DNA from: Pseudomonas chlororaphis subsp. piscium
GTDB lineage: Bacteria > Pseudomonadota > Gammaproteobacteria > Pseudomonadales > Pseudomonadaceae
DNA: 64,000 bases
Assembly: GCF_003850345.1 (NCBI RefSeq)
Contig: NZ_CP027707.1
Coordinates: 4,650,001-4,714,000, forward strand
Direction of reading: 5' to 3'
Below the pieces are notes generated by a model. The model was not told the origin of the DNA. It ran no database searches and saw nothing but the letters and a program-made list of their open reading frames with translations. Made by a program: the position numbers and the translations under genes. Shown here piece after piece: positions 8,589 through 17,514 of the stretch (the first letter of the stretch is position 1; each line of letters opens with the position of its first letter).

Positions 8589-8933
8589 ATGTACTGGCAG
8601 CCATTGACCTATATGAAGCAGATGGTCAGTTCGCAATCGCTGAACGTTTGCCAAGCTGCAAAATATCTAGGCACCACCACCGACATTGCTTATACCTTGG
8701 TTCGGCATGGGCTGCTGAATTCAACTGTTGAATGCAGAAATGGCGTTACATCACGAAGGATCAATTTGCACGCTATCGAGGAGTTCAAAAAGTCCTACAT
8801 CTTGAGGAAAGAGCTCGCCCAAACTCTCCGTCATCCTTTAGAACGGAAGTTCTGGTTGTCAGCGACTGAAGCGTCACTGGCGGTAGTAAATGTGTTGTTT
8901 TGGTTCATGTTCAATCCTCAATCAGTCACATAG
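8589..8933 (+). pseudogene. Helix-turn-helix protein remnant, possibly from a mobile element
   Basis: A 114-residue frame with an excisionase/MerR-like helix-turn-helix (SLNVCQAAKYLGTTTDIAYT, then LVRHGLL). It is followed by a segment of the type seen after such domains in transposition-associated proteins (INLHAIEEFKKSYILRKELA). G+C is clearly below the neighbouring fec genes. No ribosome site is evident and the N-terminal part of a full-length protein seems to be absent. It is best read as a truncated leftover of acquired DNA, but a small intact regulator cannot be excluded. I do not recognise the precise family. Confidence 0.35.
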
Positions 8934-9049
8934 CTATCCGCGGCTACTGGCATCAAATATCGGGTTGCTCATAGTGGAGTCACCGGTAAGTCCTATGCGG
9001 GCACCGACCCAGCAAGGGATCGGGCCCATCGAAGATGTGCGACAAGAAG

Positions 9050-9697
9050 TCAGAAGGTCTTCTGAGCCGCAATCGCGCCTTCAAAGCTGTCCATCAAGAG
9101 GCCGTAGGGTGGGTAATGGTCATGGAAAACCTTCACCATCTCCTGACCGGTCGACGACGTCCAATTGCGCTGGAGCTCGGCCGCAATGGTGGTCCAATTG
9201 ACCGGAATAATTCCATGGTCGCGCATCCGAGCGACGGCGTTCTCGCGAATAGTCACCTCATATCCACCTGAAGCATCAATCACGCCGTAGACGTTGTAGC
9301 CAGCATCAATTGCTTGCATTGCGGCGAAGGCCAGACAAATGTCGACCGTGGTGCCAGCCATAATCAGATTCTTACGTCCTGTCTTTTCGATCGCAGCAAC
9401 GAAGTTGGAATCGTCCCACGCGCTAATGATGCCAGGTCGATCGATCAGAGGTGCATCCGGATGCATCTTCACTATTTCCGGCATGAACGGGCCGTTAGGA
9501 CCCTGACTATAGCTCGTGGTCAGGACTGTTGGCAGATTGAAGACCTTGCCGACCTTCGCCAAGGCCACCACATTATTGCGAAACTCTGCCGGGGTGTAGT
9601 CACGCACCAGTTGCATGATCCCCGATTGATGATCAATCAGAACAAGTGCTGAATCGTCCGCGGAGAATCGGGTCTGCGTATAGCTCTTTTTACTCAT
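9050..9697 (-). CDS. YcaC-like isochorismatase-family hydrolase
   Basis: A 215-residue cysteine hydrolase of the isochorismatase superfamily. The catalytic Asp region is near residue 19 (ALVLIDHQSGIMQLVRDYTP). The nucleophile Cys lies in AGTTVDICLAFAAMQA near residue 118. The overall pattern (NLPTVLTTSYSQGPNGPFMP, then RPGIISAWDD) follows E. coli YcaC, a protein whose substrate is uncertain. The start ATG 9697 was chosen because MSKKSYTQTRFS matches the family start. The frame extends further upstream into the deleted paralogue. It probably forms one unit with that paralogue, divergent from a LysR regulator. Confidence 0.85.
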   Translation of the reverse strand: MSKKSYTQTRFSADDSALVLIDHQSGIMQLVRDYTPAEFRNNVVALAKVGKVFNLPTVLTTSYSQGPNGPFMPEIVKMHPDAPLIDRPGIISAWDDSNFVAAIEKTGRKNLIMAGTTVDICLAFAAMQAIDAGYNVYGVIDASGGYEVTIRENAVARMRDHGIIPVNWTTIAAELQRNWTSSTGQEMVKVFHDHYPPYGLLMDSFEGAIAAQKTF

Positions 9698-9745
9698 TTC
9701 TTGATGCCTTCTGAAGAGAGAGGTGGATGGAAAATCGGAAAGCAC

Positions 9746-9967
9746 TCAGCGGTGCGAGAAAATTTGTTTGAGGCCATACACAAGGCCGGCGAAAGGCGAA
9801 CCGAGCGCAGCGTAGACCGCCTCGGCTTTGGCCTGGCCGACGACATTGTGCTTGGGCGCAAAGGTGTCGATGTCGCGCACACCGGTGTAAAGGGCGACCT
9901 GATGATCGACCAATAGCAGGATGGCGTTTTCGTGGGTCAGGTGTTCATGGAAGTGGGGCGAGCTCAT
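9746..9967 (-). pseudogene. Second isochorismatase-family hydrolase with internal deletion
   Basis: The N-terminus (MSSPHFHEHLTHENAILLLV, then DHQVALYTGVRDIDTFAP) is a good isochorismatase-superfamily start with the catalytic Asp. After about 48 residues it jumps at AKA to a 25-residue C-terminal-looking tail (ALGSPFAGLVYGLKQIF). The middle of the protein, including the nucleophile Cys, is gone. The product would be 73 residues against about 200 in the family. It precedes the intact paralogue in the same direction. The deletion is inferred from family layout. Confidence 0.6.
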
Positions 9968-10114
9968 GGCCAGACTCTCTGGGGGAAGATCGGAATGCCT
10001 TAACATTAGGGTTGGGACAATCTGAGAACAATCAGGCTAAATGGGAACCATCGTCTACATGATGGGACGATACGCCGACGCAAAAGGTCGGATGCCTTGC
10101 AACGAGGGTTAGCG

Positions 10115-11023
10115 ATGCTTGATCTGAACGACATCTACCTTTACGTCCAGGTGGTAGAACACCAGGGCATCACGGCGGCAGCTCGGGTGCTTGGTGTGCC
10201 AAAGTCCAGCATCAGCCGGCGCATTCTTGCGCTTGAAGCCTCACTGGGAACACGGCTGATTCAGCGCACGTCACGACGTTTTGTCGTGACGGAGATCGGT
10301 GTCGAGTTCCATCGTCACGCTCTGGCCATGCTGGTTGAGGCCGAGGCGGCGGAAAACGTCGTCCGACGTCGCGCCTCCGAACCCAGCGGCACCATTCGCT
10401 TTACCTGTTCAATCTCCTATGCGCAATTGGTGCTGGCTAAACTGATTCCCGGCTTCATGGCGGCTTACCCGAGAGTAAGCATCGTTCAGCACGCCACGAA
10501 CCGCTGCGTGGATACTGTGCAGGAAGGCTTCGATCTCTGCCTGCGGGCTCATATCGAGCCGCTGCCAGACTCTTCGTTGATTCAGCGGTCAATTGCCCGA
10601 ACCCCTTGGTATCTGTTCGCGAGTCCTGCCTATGTGGATCGCAAAGGCATGCCCAGCGAACCCGATGAATTGTCGACACATGACGGTATTGCACTCGGCA
10701 GTGCGCAGGAGAGCTACGCATGGCACCTGCGTGAAGAACACTCCGGTATCCCTTTCGTTGTGCAGCCGTTTACGCCGAACCTTGTGAGCGATGACATGAC
10801 AACGCTCAAAGCCGCCGCGTGCGCAGGTTTGGGAATCGTCGCGTTACCGGGTTTCGTAGGTGCAGCCGAGGTGGAACAGGGCCAGTTAATTCGCGTGTTG
10901 CCTCACTGGATTGCCGGGTTGTCTACGCTAAGCGTGTTAATGCCTTCTCGCCGGGGGCTGCTCCCATCAGTATCTGCGTTCGTTGGGTATCTCGCGGAAC
11001 ATGTACCGATGGCTGTTCAATAA
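10115..11023 (+). CDS. LysR-family transcriptional regulator
   Basis: A 302-residue regulator starting MLDLNDIYLYVQVVEHQGIT at ATG 10115, with GAGGG upstream. The helix-turn-helix lies at residues 3-62 (AAARVLGVPKSSISRRILAL). The effector domain fills residues 90-295. The DLNDIYLYVQVV opening is typical of the LysR subgroup that often controls divergent hydrolase, oxidoreductase or drug genes. The 147-base gap to the divergent hydrolase unit would hold the operator. Its inducer is unknown. Confidence 0.9.
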   Translation: MLDLNDIYLYVQVVEHQGITAAARVLGVPKSSISRRILALEASLGTRLIQRTSRRFVVTEIGVEFHRHALAMLVEAEAAENVVRRRASEPSGTIRFTCSISYAQLVLAKLIPGFMAAYPRVSIVQHATNRCVDTVQEGFDLCLRAHIEPLPDSSLIQRSIARTPWYLFASPAYVDRKGMPSEPDELSTHDGIALGSAQESYAWHLREEHSGIPFVVQPFTPNLVSDDMTTLKAAACAGLGIVALPGFVGAAEVEQGQLIRVLPHWIAGLSTLSVLMPSRRGLLPSVSAFVGYLAEHVPMAVQ

Positions 11024-11270
11024 TTCGTCTTTGGCAGACGCCTCTCGCCATGCACGAATATTGGCCATGAGACGGTCGACCAACAGCCAGTGACGCGCAT
11101 GTCGAATACTTCGCTCTTACTTTAAGACTTGCAGTGACTGCTTCTGGCCCAGACTATGTAAAAACGCTGTCCTTCACGAAATTTTATAAAGCCTTGATGT
11201 TAGACAATCCGGGACGATTCAACTGGTACACCAAAGCTCCTCAGCTGTTTATGAGTCGTATCTGGAGAAA

Positions 11271-11770
11271 TCACTGCGCCAGAACAAAGTCCGCCAACTG
11301 CTTCAGCTCAGCTGGCTGCCAACCTGGAAATGGCAGCATCGGTATCGCGCCCCAACGTCCAGAACCACCGTGACTGATGTGATCGATAGCTTGCGAAATG
11401 GCCTGGGCATTGCCTTTGTAGTGCATAGCAACATCGTGGTACGCGGGGCCAACAACCTGTCGATCAATCGCATGGCAGCCGAGACAGCCGTTCTGATCCA
11501 GAAGCGCCTTTGCATCTGCAACTTTAGGTTGATCAACTGTATTGGCCGCAAGCTCGATTGCCTTGATCACAGGCTTACTCTCGGCAGCAGGTTGACCTGA
11601 ATAGGTAGCGGCCAGGTATTCACCCACCAGCCCTACTTCACTCTCAGAAAGTGGCGCGCCATAAGACTCTTTCATTTTTCTGGCCAGACCTGTCCATCGT
11701 TTCTGGTCGAAGCCGGGCGGTTGATACTCAATATAATCGGCCGCACTGGCAATCATTGTCAGGAACGCGG
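11271..11770 (-). pseudogene. c-type cytochrome (sulfite dehydrogenase partner), 5' part deleted
   Basis: The readable frame begins IASAADYIEYQPPGFDQKRW and continues KMKESYGAPLSESEVGLVGE. In cytochrome partners of sulfite dehydrogenases this part directly follows the first CxxCH. That heme motif, the signal peptide and any start are missing. A C-terminal heme motif survives (NGCLGCHAID), together with a possible Met axial ligand region (IPMLPFPGW). The frame crosses into the sulfite dehydrogenase gene in a different register near 11760, so no free start exists. It is probably not expressed as a secreted cytochrome. Confidence 0.7.
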
Positions 11771-12579
11771 TAGGCCTTTTCCATGAAGTAGCCTTCGAAG
11801 GTATGGTCAATGACCTCGATTTCACTTAAGTGCTTGACCCAATAGGTACCGAAATAACCAGGAACGATCAGTTTGATGGGGTAGCCATTAAGAAAAGGGA
11901 TATCGGCATCGTTCATGGCCCAGGCAATCATCGGCTCATCGCTGAGCGCGAGATCGATACCCAGTGCCTTGATGAACTCTGGCGTTGTCGGCAAGACCGG
12001 GTGGTCCAGGCCGCGAAAGGTGACTTGTTTGGCTCCCGCCTGGACGCCAGCATGTTCAAGTACTGCTTTTAACGGAATGCCTGTCCACCGTGCGTTACCC
12101 ACCGAGCCGTTACCCAGCTGCGCACCAAATACCCGCGGCGCCCCATAACCTCGACTGTTACCGGAGCACTGGTTGACGGCCACGACCTCGACGGCTTTCC
12201 CCAACCCCTTGAGTTCCGCAAGGCTCAAGCTGAGCGGCTTGTCCACCAGGCCCTTGACCTGCAGCTGATAGTTGTCCGCATCAATCGAGGTAGGAATATT
12301 GGCGAGGTGGTAGCGAACAAAAAATGCATCATTGGGCGTCAGTACCGACTCGTTGAACACCGAAAACGGTGTTTCCAGATGCGGTGGACGAGCAGTGACA
12401 CGCATCAAGGGTCTTTTCTGTGGATAAGCCACCAACTCCCGGGTTCCGTTGGCAAAGTCCTGAGCCTCGGTTTCTGCCGCTCGACTGCGCAACGGTTTGA
12501 ATGCAAGCCCCGCAGCTACCAGGCTTGCGCCCTGGAGAAAGACACGTCGCTTAATAGTGTTTCCGTTATCAGTGGACAT
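11728..12579 (-). pseudogene. Sulfite dehydrogenase/oxidase molybdopterin subunit, C-terminally truncated
   Basis: The N-terminus KRRVFLQGASLVAAGLA is a Tat-type signal. Residues 70-255 carry the sulfite-oxidase Mo-cofactor domain, with the Mo-ligand Cys in VNQCSGNSRGYGAPRV and the QLGNGSVGNARWTGIPL loop. After FMEKAYRVPDN the frame runs into 9 unrelated residues and stops at 283, so the immunoglobulin-like dimerisation domain of the SorA/SUOX family is lost. The sequence continues directly into the cytochrome remnant. A single deletion removing the end of this gene and the start of the cytochrome explains both defects. The TDT exporter immediately upstream supports a former sulfite-detoxification unit. 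Confidence 0.75.
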
Positions 12580-12751
12580 ACGTTCTGCACTCTCAACAAA
12601 GGATCGAAGATCACAACCTTCACTTTATTTTTCCCAAGCGCTGCCAATGGCCCGCTCTACGCGCCTGTCGTTCGTCAGATAGGTAATACCGTGAGTCAGA
12701 TTGACCGCTGACCTCAGGCTTGCAAGCCTGAGGTCGCTATTGATGAGTTGA

Positions 12752-13909
12752 CTATTTAGCTAAAGAGGCGATGCAAGGCGAGACGAAAAGATTGCCTCGA
12801 TACGCCCCTGCGAGCGTTCTGCAAGCCACGATCAACCACATGACCGCCAGCACCAACACCAGGCATCCGCCAAAGATATTGAAAAAGCTGGAATGCAGAA
12901 CCGAGCCCAACTTGAGAGTCGTGAGCGAATAGACACCGATAGGAAAAGTAAATCCCCACCACCCCAGGTTAAAAGGAATGCCTGCCTTGAAGTAACGGAC
13001 GGTGATCAAGGTGGCCATTGCCATCCACCACAACCCCAGGCCCCAGAAAAGAATGCCGGAAATCAGTCCAATGCCTTGAGCAACCTCGCCAATCCCTTGC
13101 AGCCCCTGCGCCGAAAAGATCGCGGGGGCATCGCCGCCTATGACCAGCATGCCCAGCGCGCCTGTGCCGATAGGGCCCAGCGACAACCAGCTGGATGCCG
13201 CCATGCTTTCGTGGGGAAGTTTGTGCAACGCCATGCGCAACAGCAGGATGACCAGAATGCTCAGCGCGACGGGCACCGAATAGGCCCACAGTACATAGCT
13301 GGTGATCAACATGATGAATTGCGCGCCTGTATCGAGCAGCTGCGGAGCCAGCAACCCACCACTGGCAGCCGCCACTTCTGCGGCAACCACGGGCAGCAGC
13401 CAGACGGCAGTCATTTGATCGATGCTGTGCTGTTGACGGGTGAACATCAGGTAAGGAATCAGCACACCGCAGGCGAGCGCCATGGCCACATCGATCCACC
13501 ACAGGGCTTCGGCAAGCGGTATGACGCCAGTGCCCCACCGAGGGACGCCGAACACCAGAAGTCCATTGACGATGGTCGCAAGCCCCATCGGAATAGTGCC
13601 GAAGAACATCGATACCGTAGAATGCCCGAAGATCTGCTTGGCCTCATCGAAAAACATGATCCACCGGGCCAGGTACAGGACACTGAAGGTGCAGAACAGA
13701 ACGATGTTCAACATCCACAGCCCTTCGGCAACCGATCGCAGGCCTGGAATGGCGAGCGGAAACTGAGCCAGGGCCAAGGCCAGGATGCCGGTGCCCATGG
13801 TGGCGGCGAACCAGTTCGGCGTGAATTGGCGTATCGCCTCCCGTGGTCGGCTCAAATGGCTAAGGGGTTTGGCTCCCGCATTGATAGCTGCGAGATCTCT
13901 AAGCGACAT
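12752..13909 (-). CDS. TDT-family transporter (sulfite/tellurite-type exporter)
   Basis: A 385-residue protein with about ten transmembrane helices. The TehA/SSU1/Mae1 signatures include FTPNWFAATMGTGILALALA near residue 29 and GWWGFTFPIGVYSLTTLKLG near residue 318. The TDT family contains tellurite/dicarboxylate and sulfite exporters. The adjacent sulfite dehydrogenase genes point to sulfite efflux here, which is inference. The start ATG 13909 gives MSLRDLAAINAG. Its first 250 bases and promoter region recur in degenerate form at about 18400-18600. Confidence 0.85.
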   Translation of the reverse strand: MSLRDLAAINAGAKPLSHLSRPREAIRQFTPNWFAATMGTGILALALAQFPLAIPGLRSVAEGLWMLNIVLFCTFSVLYLARWIMFFDEAKQIFGHSTVSMFFGTIPMGLATIVNGLLVFGVPRWGTGVIPLAEALWWIDVAMALACGVLIPYLMFTRQQHSIDQMTAVWLLPVVAAEVAAASGGLLAPQLLDTGAQFIMLITSYVLWAYSVPVALSILVILLLRMALHKLPHESMAASSWLSLGPIGTGALGMLVIGGDAPAIFSAQGLQGIGEVAQGIGLISGILFWGLGLWWMAMATLITVRYFKAGIPFNLGWWGFTFPIGVYSLTTLKLGSVLHSSFFNIFGGCLVLVLAVMWLIVACRTLAGAYRGNLFVSPCIASLAK

Positions 13910-14365
13910 GGTGATCTTCCTGATGTGTGAATGACCGTGTGTTCATTCTAGGTGATTTCCTTATCGGCTTTTTACCGTACTATCGTCATGTGTTATCTGT
14001 TTTACCGATAATGAGTTTTTTGTACGACGGTATTTCTGCCGCAAGCTGTCTTGATCAGAAGGCTGAGCAAGGTTTTCTTGAAGCGGATCGAACACTCGCT
14101 GCCGCAGACATGACGCTCAATGCTGAAGACGCCAGACCACATCGATAGCCAGTGTTGTCAGGTTCGTGAGGAAACGCTGGAGGAAACTACGACAGTATCT
14201 CGACATACCACATCAACTGCGTAGCCAGGGTCGCAGTTTGTTCAGGGGTTAAAGGAGCGAGATTCCGCGCGTAGGTTGCCTGAGCAGGCGTTGAGCGGAG
14301 AGAGACTGACTGGACAATGCTACTGACAAACTGGTCATGCCGGACAGTTACAAGACGGTGAGAGC
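13650..14365. repeat. Degenerate direct repeat, left copy
   Basis: This segment covers the 5' end of the TDT gene and about 450 bases beyond it. It shares ordered word matches with 18400-19057, for example AAAACATGATCCACCGG, CAGAACGATGTTCAACA, ATTTCCTTATCGGC and GAGAGACTGACTGGACAATG (14299-14318). Both copies face the same way. The noncoding stretch 13910-14619 holds no supported gene. Confidence 0.75.
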
Positions 14366-14619
14366 ACCGCCTGACCGATCAAGGGTGTTATCCGGTGACA
14401 CCGGAAACGGCGTTTTATCGCGCTCCGCCAGCACTGACGATTCACGTGCCAATCAGGTTGGATCGTGGCACATCTCACCGATAGTGGGCTGCGGGACCAC
14501 TCCCCAGATGTACTCAGGAAGCGGCCTCCGACCACGAATCAGGCATCGGCGATTTGCGCACCCCGATACCAACCAGAGTCCACCTCCTAAAGGAGTTGCA
14601 ACCAACATCGGGCGGTCTA

Positions 14620-14781
14620 TCAGTGCGACTTCATCCCCGCCGCCTGCATGAACAATCGAATCAGCATGGCAAACACACCCAGTGCAGCCACGCTGCCCAC
14701 GTAAATCACCAGCATCCAGCCCAGCCGCTGCCGCAGTAGTGGCTTATGCTCGGCCGATTCAACAATTCTCTTATGGTCCAT
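14620..14781 (-). CDS. Small membrane protein of the DUF2474 type, CioAB accessory subunit candidate
   Basis: This 53-residue ORF is below most automatic cut-offs. It begins MDHKRIVESAEHKPLLRQRL. One transmembrane helix (MLVIYVGSVAALGVFAMLIR) follows and the end is MQAAGMKSH. A strong GAGGAG ribosome site precedes ATG 14781, which is 15 bases after the cioB stop. DUF2474 proteins of this size and position occur behind CioB/CydB in Pseudomonas and are regarded as the counterpart of the small CydX subunit of cytochrome bd. The assignment is from size, topology and context. Confidence 0.75.
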   Translation of the reverse strand: MDHKRIVESAEHKPLLRQRLGWMLVIYVGSVAALGVFAMLIRLFMQAAGMKSH

Positions 14782-14796
14782 TGGAGCACTCCTCTG

Positions 14797-15804
14797 CTAG
14801 TGGTAACCGTCTTCGTGGGTGACCTTGCCGCGGAACACGTAGTAGCTCCAGAAGGTGTAACCCAGGATGAACGGGATGATGAACAGCGTGCCCACCAGCA
14901 TGAAGCCCTGGCTTTGCGGCGGCGCGGCGGCGTCCCAGATCGAGATCGACGGCGGCACGATGTTCGGCCACAGGCTGATGCCCAGGCCGCTGTAGCCGAG
15001 GAAAATCAGCACCAGGGTCAGCAGGAACGGCGTGTAGTGAGCATTGCGGGCCACGGCGCGCAGCAAGCCGTACATGGTCACCAGCACCAGGATCGGCACC
15101 GGCAGGAACCAGAACAGATTCGGCAGGGTGAACCAGCGCGAAGCGATTTCCGGGTGGGCCAGCGGCGTCCAGATACTGACGACACCGATCACCGCCAGCA
15201 GCACGAAGGCCAACGGCCGCGCCAGGTCATGCATCTGCTCCTGCAGCTTGCCTTCGGTCTTCATGATCAGCCAGGTGCAGCCGAGCAAGGCATAGGCCAC
15301 CACCAGCGCGACGCCGCAGAACAGGGTGAACGGCGTGAACCAGTCCAGCGAACCGCCGGCGTACTGGCGGTCGACCACCGGCAGGCCATCGATGAAGGCA
15401 CCCAGCGCCAGGCCCTGGAAGAAGGTTGCCGCCAGCGAACCGCCGATGAACGCCTTGTCCCAGATGTGGCGCTTGGCTTCCTTGGCCTTGAAGCGGAACT
15501 CGAAGGCCACGCCGCGGAAGATCAGGCCGATGAGCATCAGGATCAGCGGCATGTACAGCGCCGAGAGCACCACCGAATAAGCCAGCGGGAAGGCGCCGAA
15601 CAACGCGGCACCGCCCAGGACCAGCCAGGTTTCGTTACCGTCCCAGACCGGGGCGACGGTGTTCATCATGACGTCGCGGTCGCTATGGTTCTTGATGAAA
15701 GGGAAAAGAATGCCAATCCCCAGATCGAAACCGTCCATGACCACGTACATCATGATGCCGAAGATGATGATCACGGCCCAGATCAGCGGAAGATCAATAC
15801 CCAT
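14797..15804 (-). CDS. cioB: Cyanide-insensitive quinol oxidase subunit II (CioB/CydB)
   Basis: A 335-residue protein with eight or nine membrane helices. It opens with the CydB start MGIDLPLIWAVIIIFGIMMY and the VMDGFDLGIGILFPF motif, and also carries VWDGNETWLVLGGAALFGAF. It is subunit II of a bd-type quinol:O2 oxidoreductase in the inner membrane. Its length equals that of the Pseudomonas CioB group. It starts three bases after the cioA stop, so the two are certainly co-transcribed. Confidence 0.93.
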   Translation of the reverse strand: MGIDLPLIWAVIIIFGIMMYVVMDGFDLGIGILFPFIKNHSDRDVMMNTVAPVWDGNETWLVLGGAALFGAFPLAYSVVLSALYMPLILMLIGLIFRGVAFEFRFKAKEAKRHIWDKAFIGGSLAATFFQGLALGAFIDGLPVVDRQYAGGSLDWFTPFTLFCGVALVVAYALLGCTWLIMKTEGKLQEQMHDLARPLAFVLLAVIGVVSIWTPLAHPEIASRWFTLPNLFWFLPVPILVLVTMYGLLRAVARNAHYTPFLLTLVLIFLGYSGLGISLWPNIVPPSISIWDAAAPPQSQGFMLVGTLFIIPFILGYTFWSYYVFRGKVTHEDGYH

Positions 15805-15807
15805 GAC

Positions 15808-17244
15808 TCAATTCCCCTTGTTCAGGCTGGTGCCGTTGTCTTCGGCATCGTCGTCGGCGGCCGACAGCGGACGGGCCGGCGTGCGTTTCTGGCCAGGACC
15901 ACCGTGGCTGACTTCCGCGCCTTCGTTGGTCTTCGGCCCCTTGCGCACCAGGCGCATCATGTAGCCGATACCGACACCGAACAGCGAGAAATACACCATG
16001 ACAAACAGCGCCAGGGTGATGCTCATCTGCATCAGGCTATGCCCGGACGAAGCGTCCGCGGTGCGCATCAGCCCGTAGACCACCCACGGCTGACGGCCGA
16101 TCTCGGTGGTGAACCAGCCGGCGAGGATCGCGATCAGGCCGGACGGCCCCATGAACATCGCCAAGTACAGAAACGGGCGGCAGCGGTACAGCGTGCCGCG
16201 CTTGCGCAGCCACAGGCTCCACAACCCAGTGAGGATCATCAGCATGCCCAGGCCAGCCATGACCCGGAATGACCAGAACACGATGGTCGAGTTGGGGCGG
16301 TCTTCAGGGGCAAACGATTTCAACGCGGGAACCTGTTTGTCCAGGCTGTGGGTCAGGATAAGGCTACCCAGATACGGGATCTCGACGGCGAACCTGGTCT
16401 TTTCTTCCTTCATGTCCGGCCAGCCGAACAGGATCAGCGGGGTCGGCTCGTTACCGACGTTTTCCCAGTGGCCCTCGATCGCGGCAATCTTTGCCGGTTG
16501 ATACTTGAGGGTATTGAGGCCGTGAAAATCACCAATGACCGCCTGGATCGGCGCGACGATCAGGGTCATCCACATCGCCATCGACAGCATGGTGCGGATC
16601 GCCGGGTTATCACGGCCGCGCAGCAGGTGCCAGGCAGCCGAAGCACCGACGAAGAATGCCGTGGCAACGAACGCTGCCGTGGCCATATGCGCCAAGCGGT
16701 AGAGGAACGACGGATTAAAAACAATCGCCAGCCAGTCCATCGGAATGACCTGGCCATTGACGATTTCATAACCCTGCGGGGTCTGCATCCAGCTATTGGA
16801 CGCCAAGATCCAGAAGGTCGATATCAGCGTCCCAAGAGACACCAAAAGGGTAGAAAAAAAATGCAGGCGGCGTCCAACCCGCCCCCAACCGAACAGCATC
16901 ACTCCCAAAAAACCCGCCTCGAGGAAGAAGGCTGTGAGTACCTCATAGGTGAGCAGAGTCCCGGTAATGGGGCCGGCGAAATCCGAAAAAAGACTCCAGT
17001 TGGTGCCGAACTGGTAGGCCATGACCAGGCCCGAAACCACCCCCATGCCGAAGTTGACGGCGAAGATCTTCGACCAGAAGTGGTACAGGTCACGGTAGGT
17101 GTCGTTATGGGTCTTGAGCCACAGGCCTTCGAGCACCACCAGGTAACCGGCCAACCCGACCGTAATAGCCGGGAACAGAATATGGAACGAGACCGTAAAT
17201 GCGAACTGCATTCGTGCCAAGTCTAACGCCTGTAAATCAAACAT
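15808..17244 (-). CDS. cioA: Cyanide-insensitive quinol oxidase subunit I (CioA/CydA)
   Basis: A 478-residue heme-bearing subunit I. It starts MFDLQALDLARMQFAFTVSF at ATG 17244, with AGGACAG upstream; the open frame further upstream to 17295 is not conserved. It contains the heme b595 His region (FTVSFHILFPAITVGLAG), the GWGRVGRRLHFFSTLLVSLG helix, and the quinol-loop and GWFTTEIGRQPWVVYGLMRT segments. The Q-loop is short, as in the CIO subgroup rather than E. coli CydA. It reduces O2 using ubiquinol and is resistant to cyanide, which fits a cyanogenic or cyanide-exposed pseudomonad. The C-terminal tail after the last helix is hydrophilic. Confidence 0.93.
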   Translation of the reverse strand: MFDLQALDLARMQFAFTVSFHILFPAITVGLAGYLVVLEGLWLKTHNDTYRDLYHFWSKIFAVNFGMGVVSGLVMAYQFGTNWSLFSDFAGPITGTLLTYEVLTAFFLEAGFLGVMLFGWGRVGRRLHFFSTLLVSLGTLISTFWILASNSWMQTPQGYEIVNGQVIPMDWLAIVFNPSFLYRLAHMATAAFVATAFFVGASAAWHLLRGRDNPAIRTMLSMAMWMTLIVAPIQAVIGDFHGLNTLKYQPAKIAAIEGHWENVGNEPTPLILFGWPDMKEEKTRFAVEIPYLGSLILTHSLDKQVPALKSFAPEDRPNSTIVFWSFRVMAGLGMLMILTGLWSLWLRKRGTLYRCRPFLYLAMFMGPSGLIAILAGWFTTEIGRQPWVVYGLMRTADASSGHSLMQMSITLALFVMVYFSLFGVGIGYMMRLVRKGPKTNEGAEVSHGGPGQKRTPARPLSAADDDAEDNGTSLNKGN

Positions 17245-17461
17245 AACTGTCCTCTCATGTGCGAGTAAATCATGACCGGAACGGCAGTTTTTCAAGTTAG
17301 TTGGTGCAAACTAAACGACCGATATAGCCTCTCTGCCGAAAATCGGGCGCAGGGTCGTGACCGACAAGACAACTCGAACTTTCTCTCGATTAGTAGCAAG
17401 CAGTGGAGCGAACTTCAGTCATCGCGACCGAAATTAAAAAGCGAGTGCTTAGAGTACATCG

Positions 17462-17489
17462 GGCCTGTGAGGTAATGCCCTCACAGGCC
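17462..17489. terminator. Hairpin downstream of the dsbB-like gene
   Basis: A perfect 11-bp stem (GGCCTGTGAGG with its complement) and a 6-base loop, 26 bases past the dsbB-like stop. No T-run follows on the minus strand, so it may be a factor-assisted end or an RNA-stabilising hairpin. Confidence 0.4.
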
Positions 17490-17514
17490 TAAGGAAAGCT
17501 TCATCGAAGCTGTA

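Noticed and set aside
14746..16272. Long plus-strand frame antisense to cioAB
   Set aside because: Low-complexity His/Gln/Asp-rich shadow of membrane-protein codons on the other strand.
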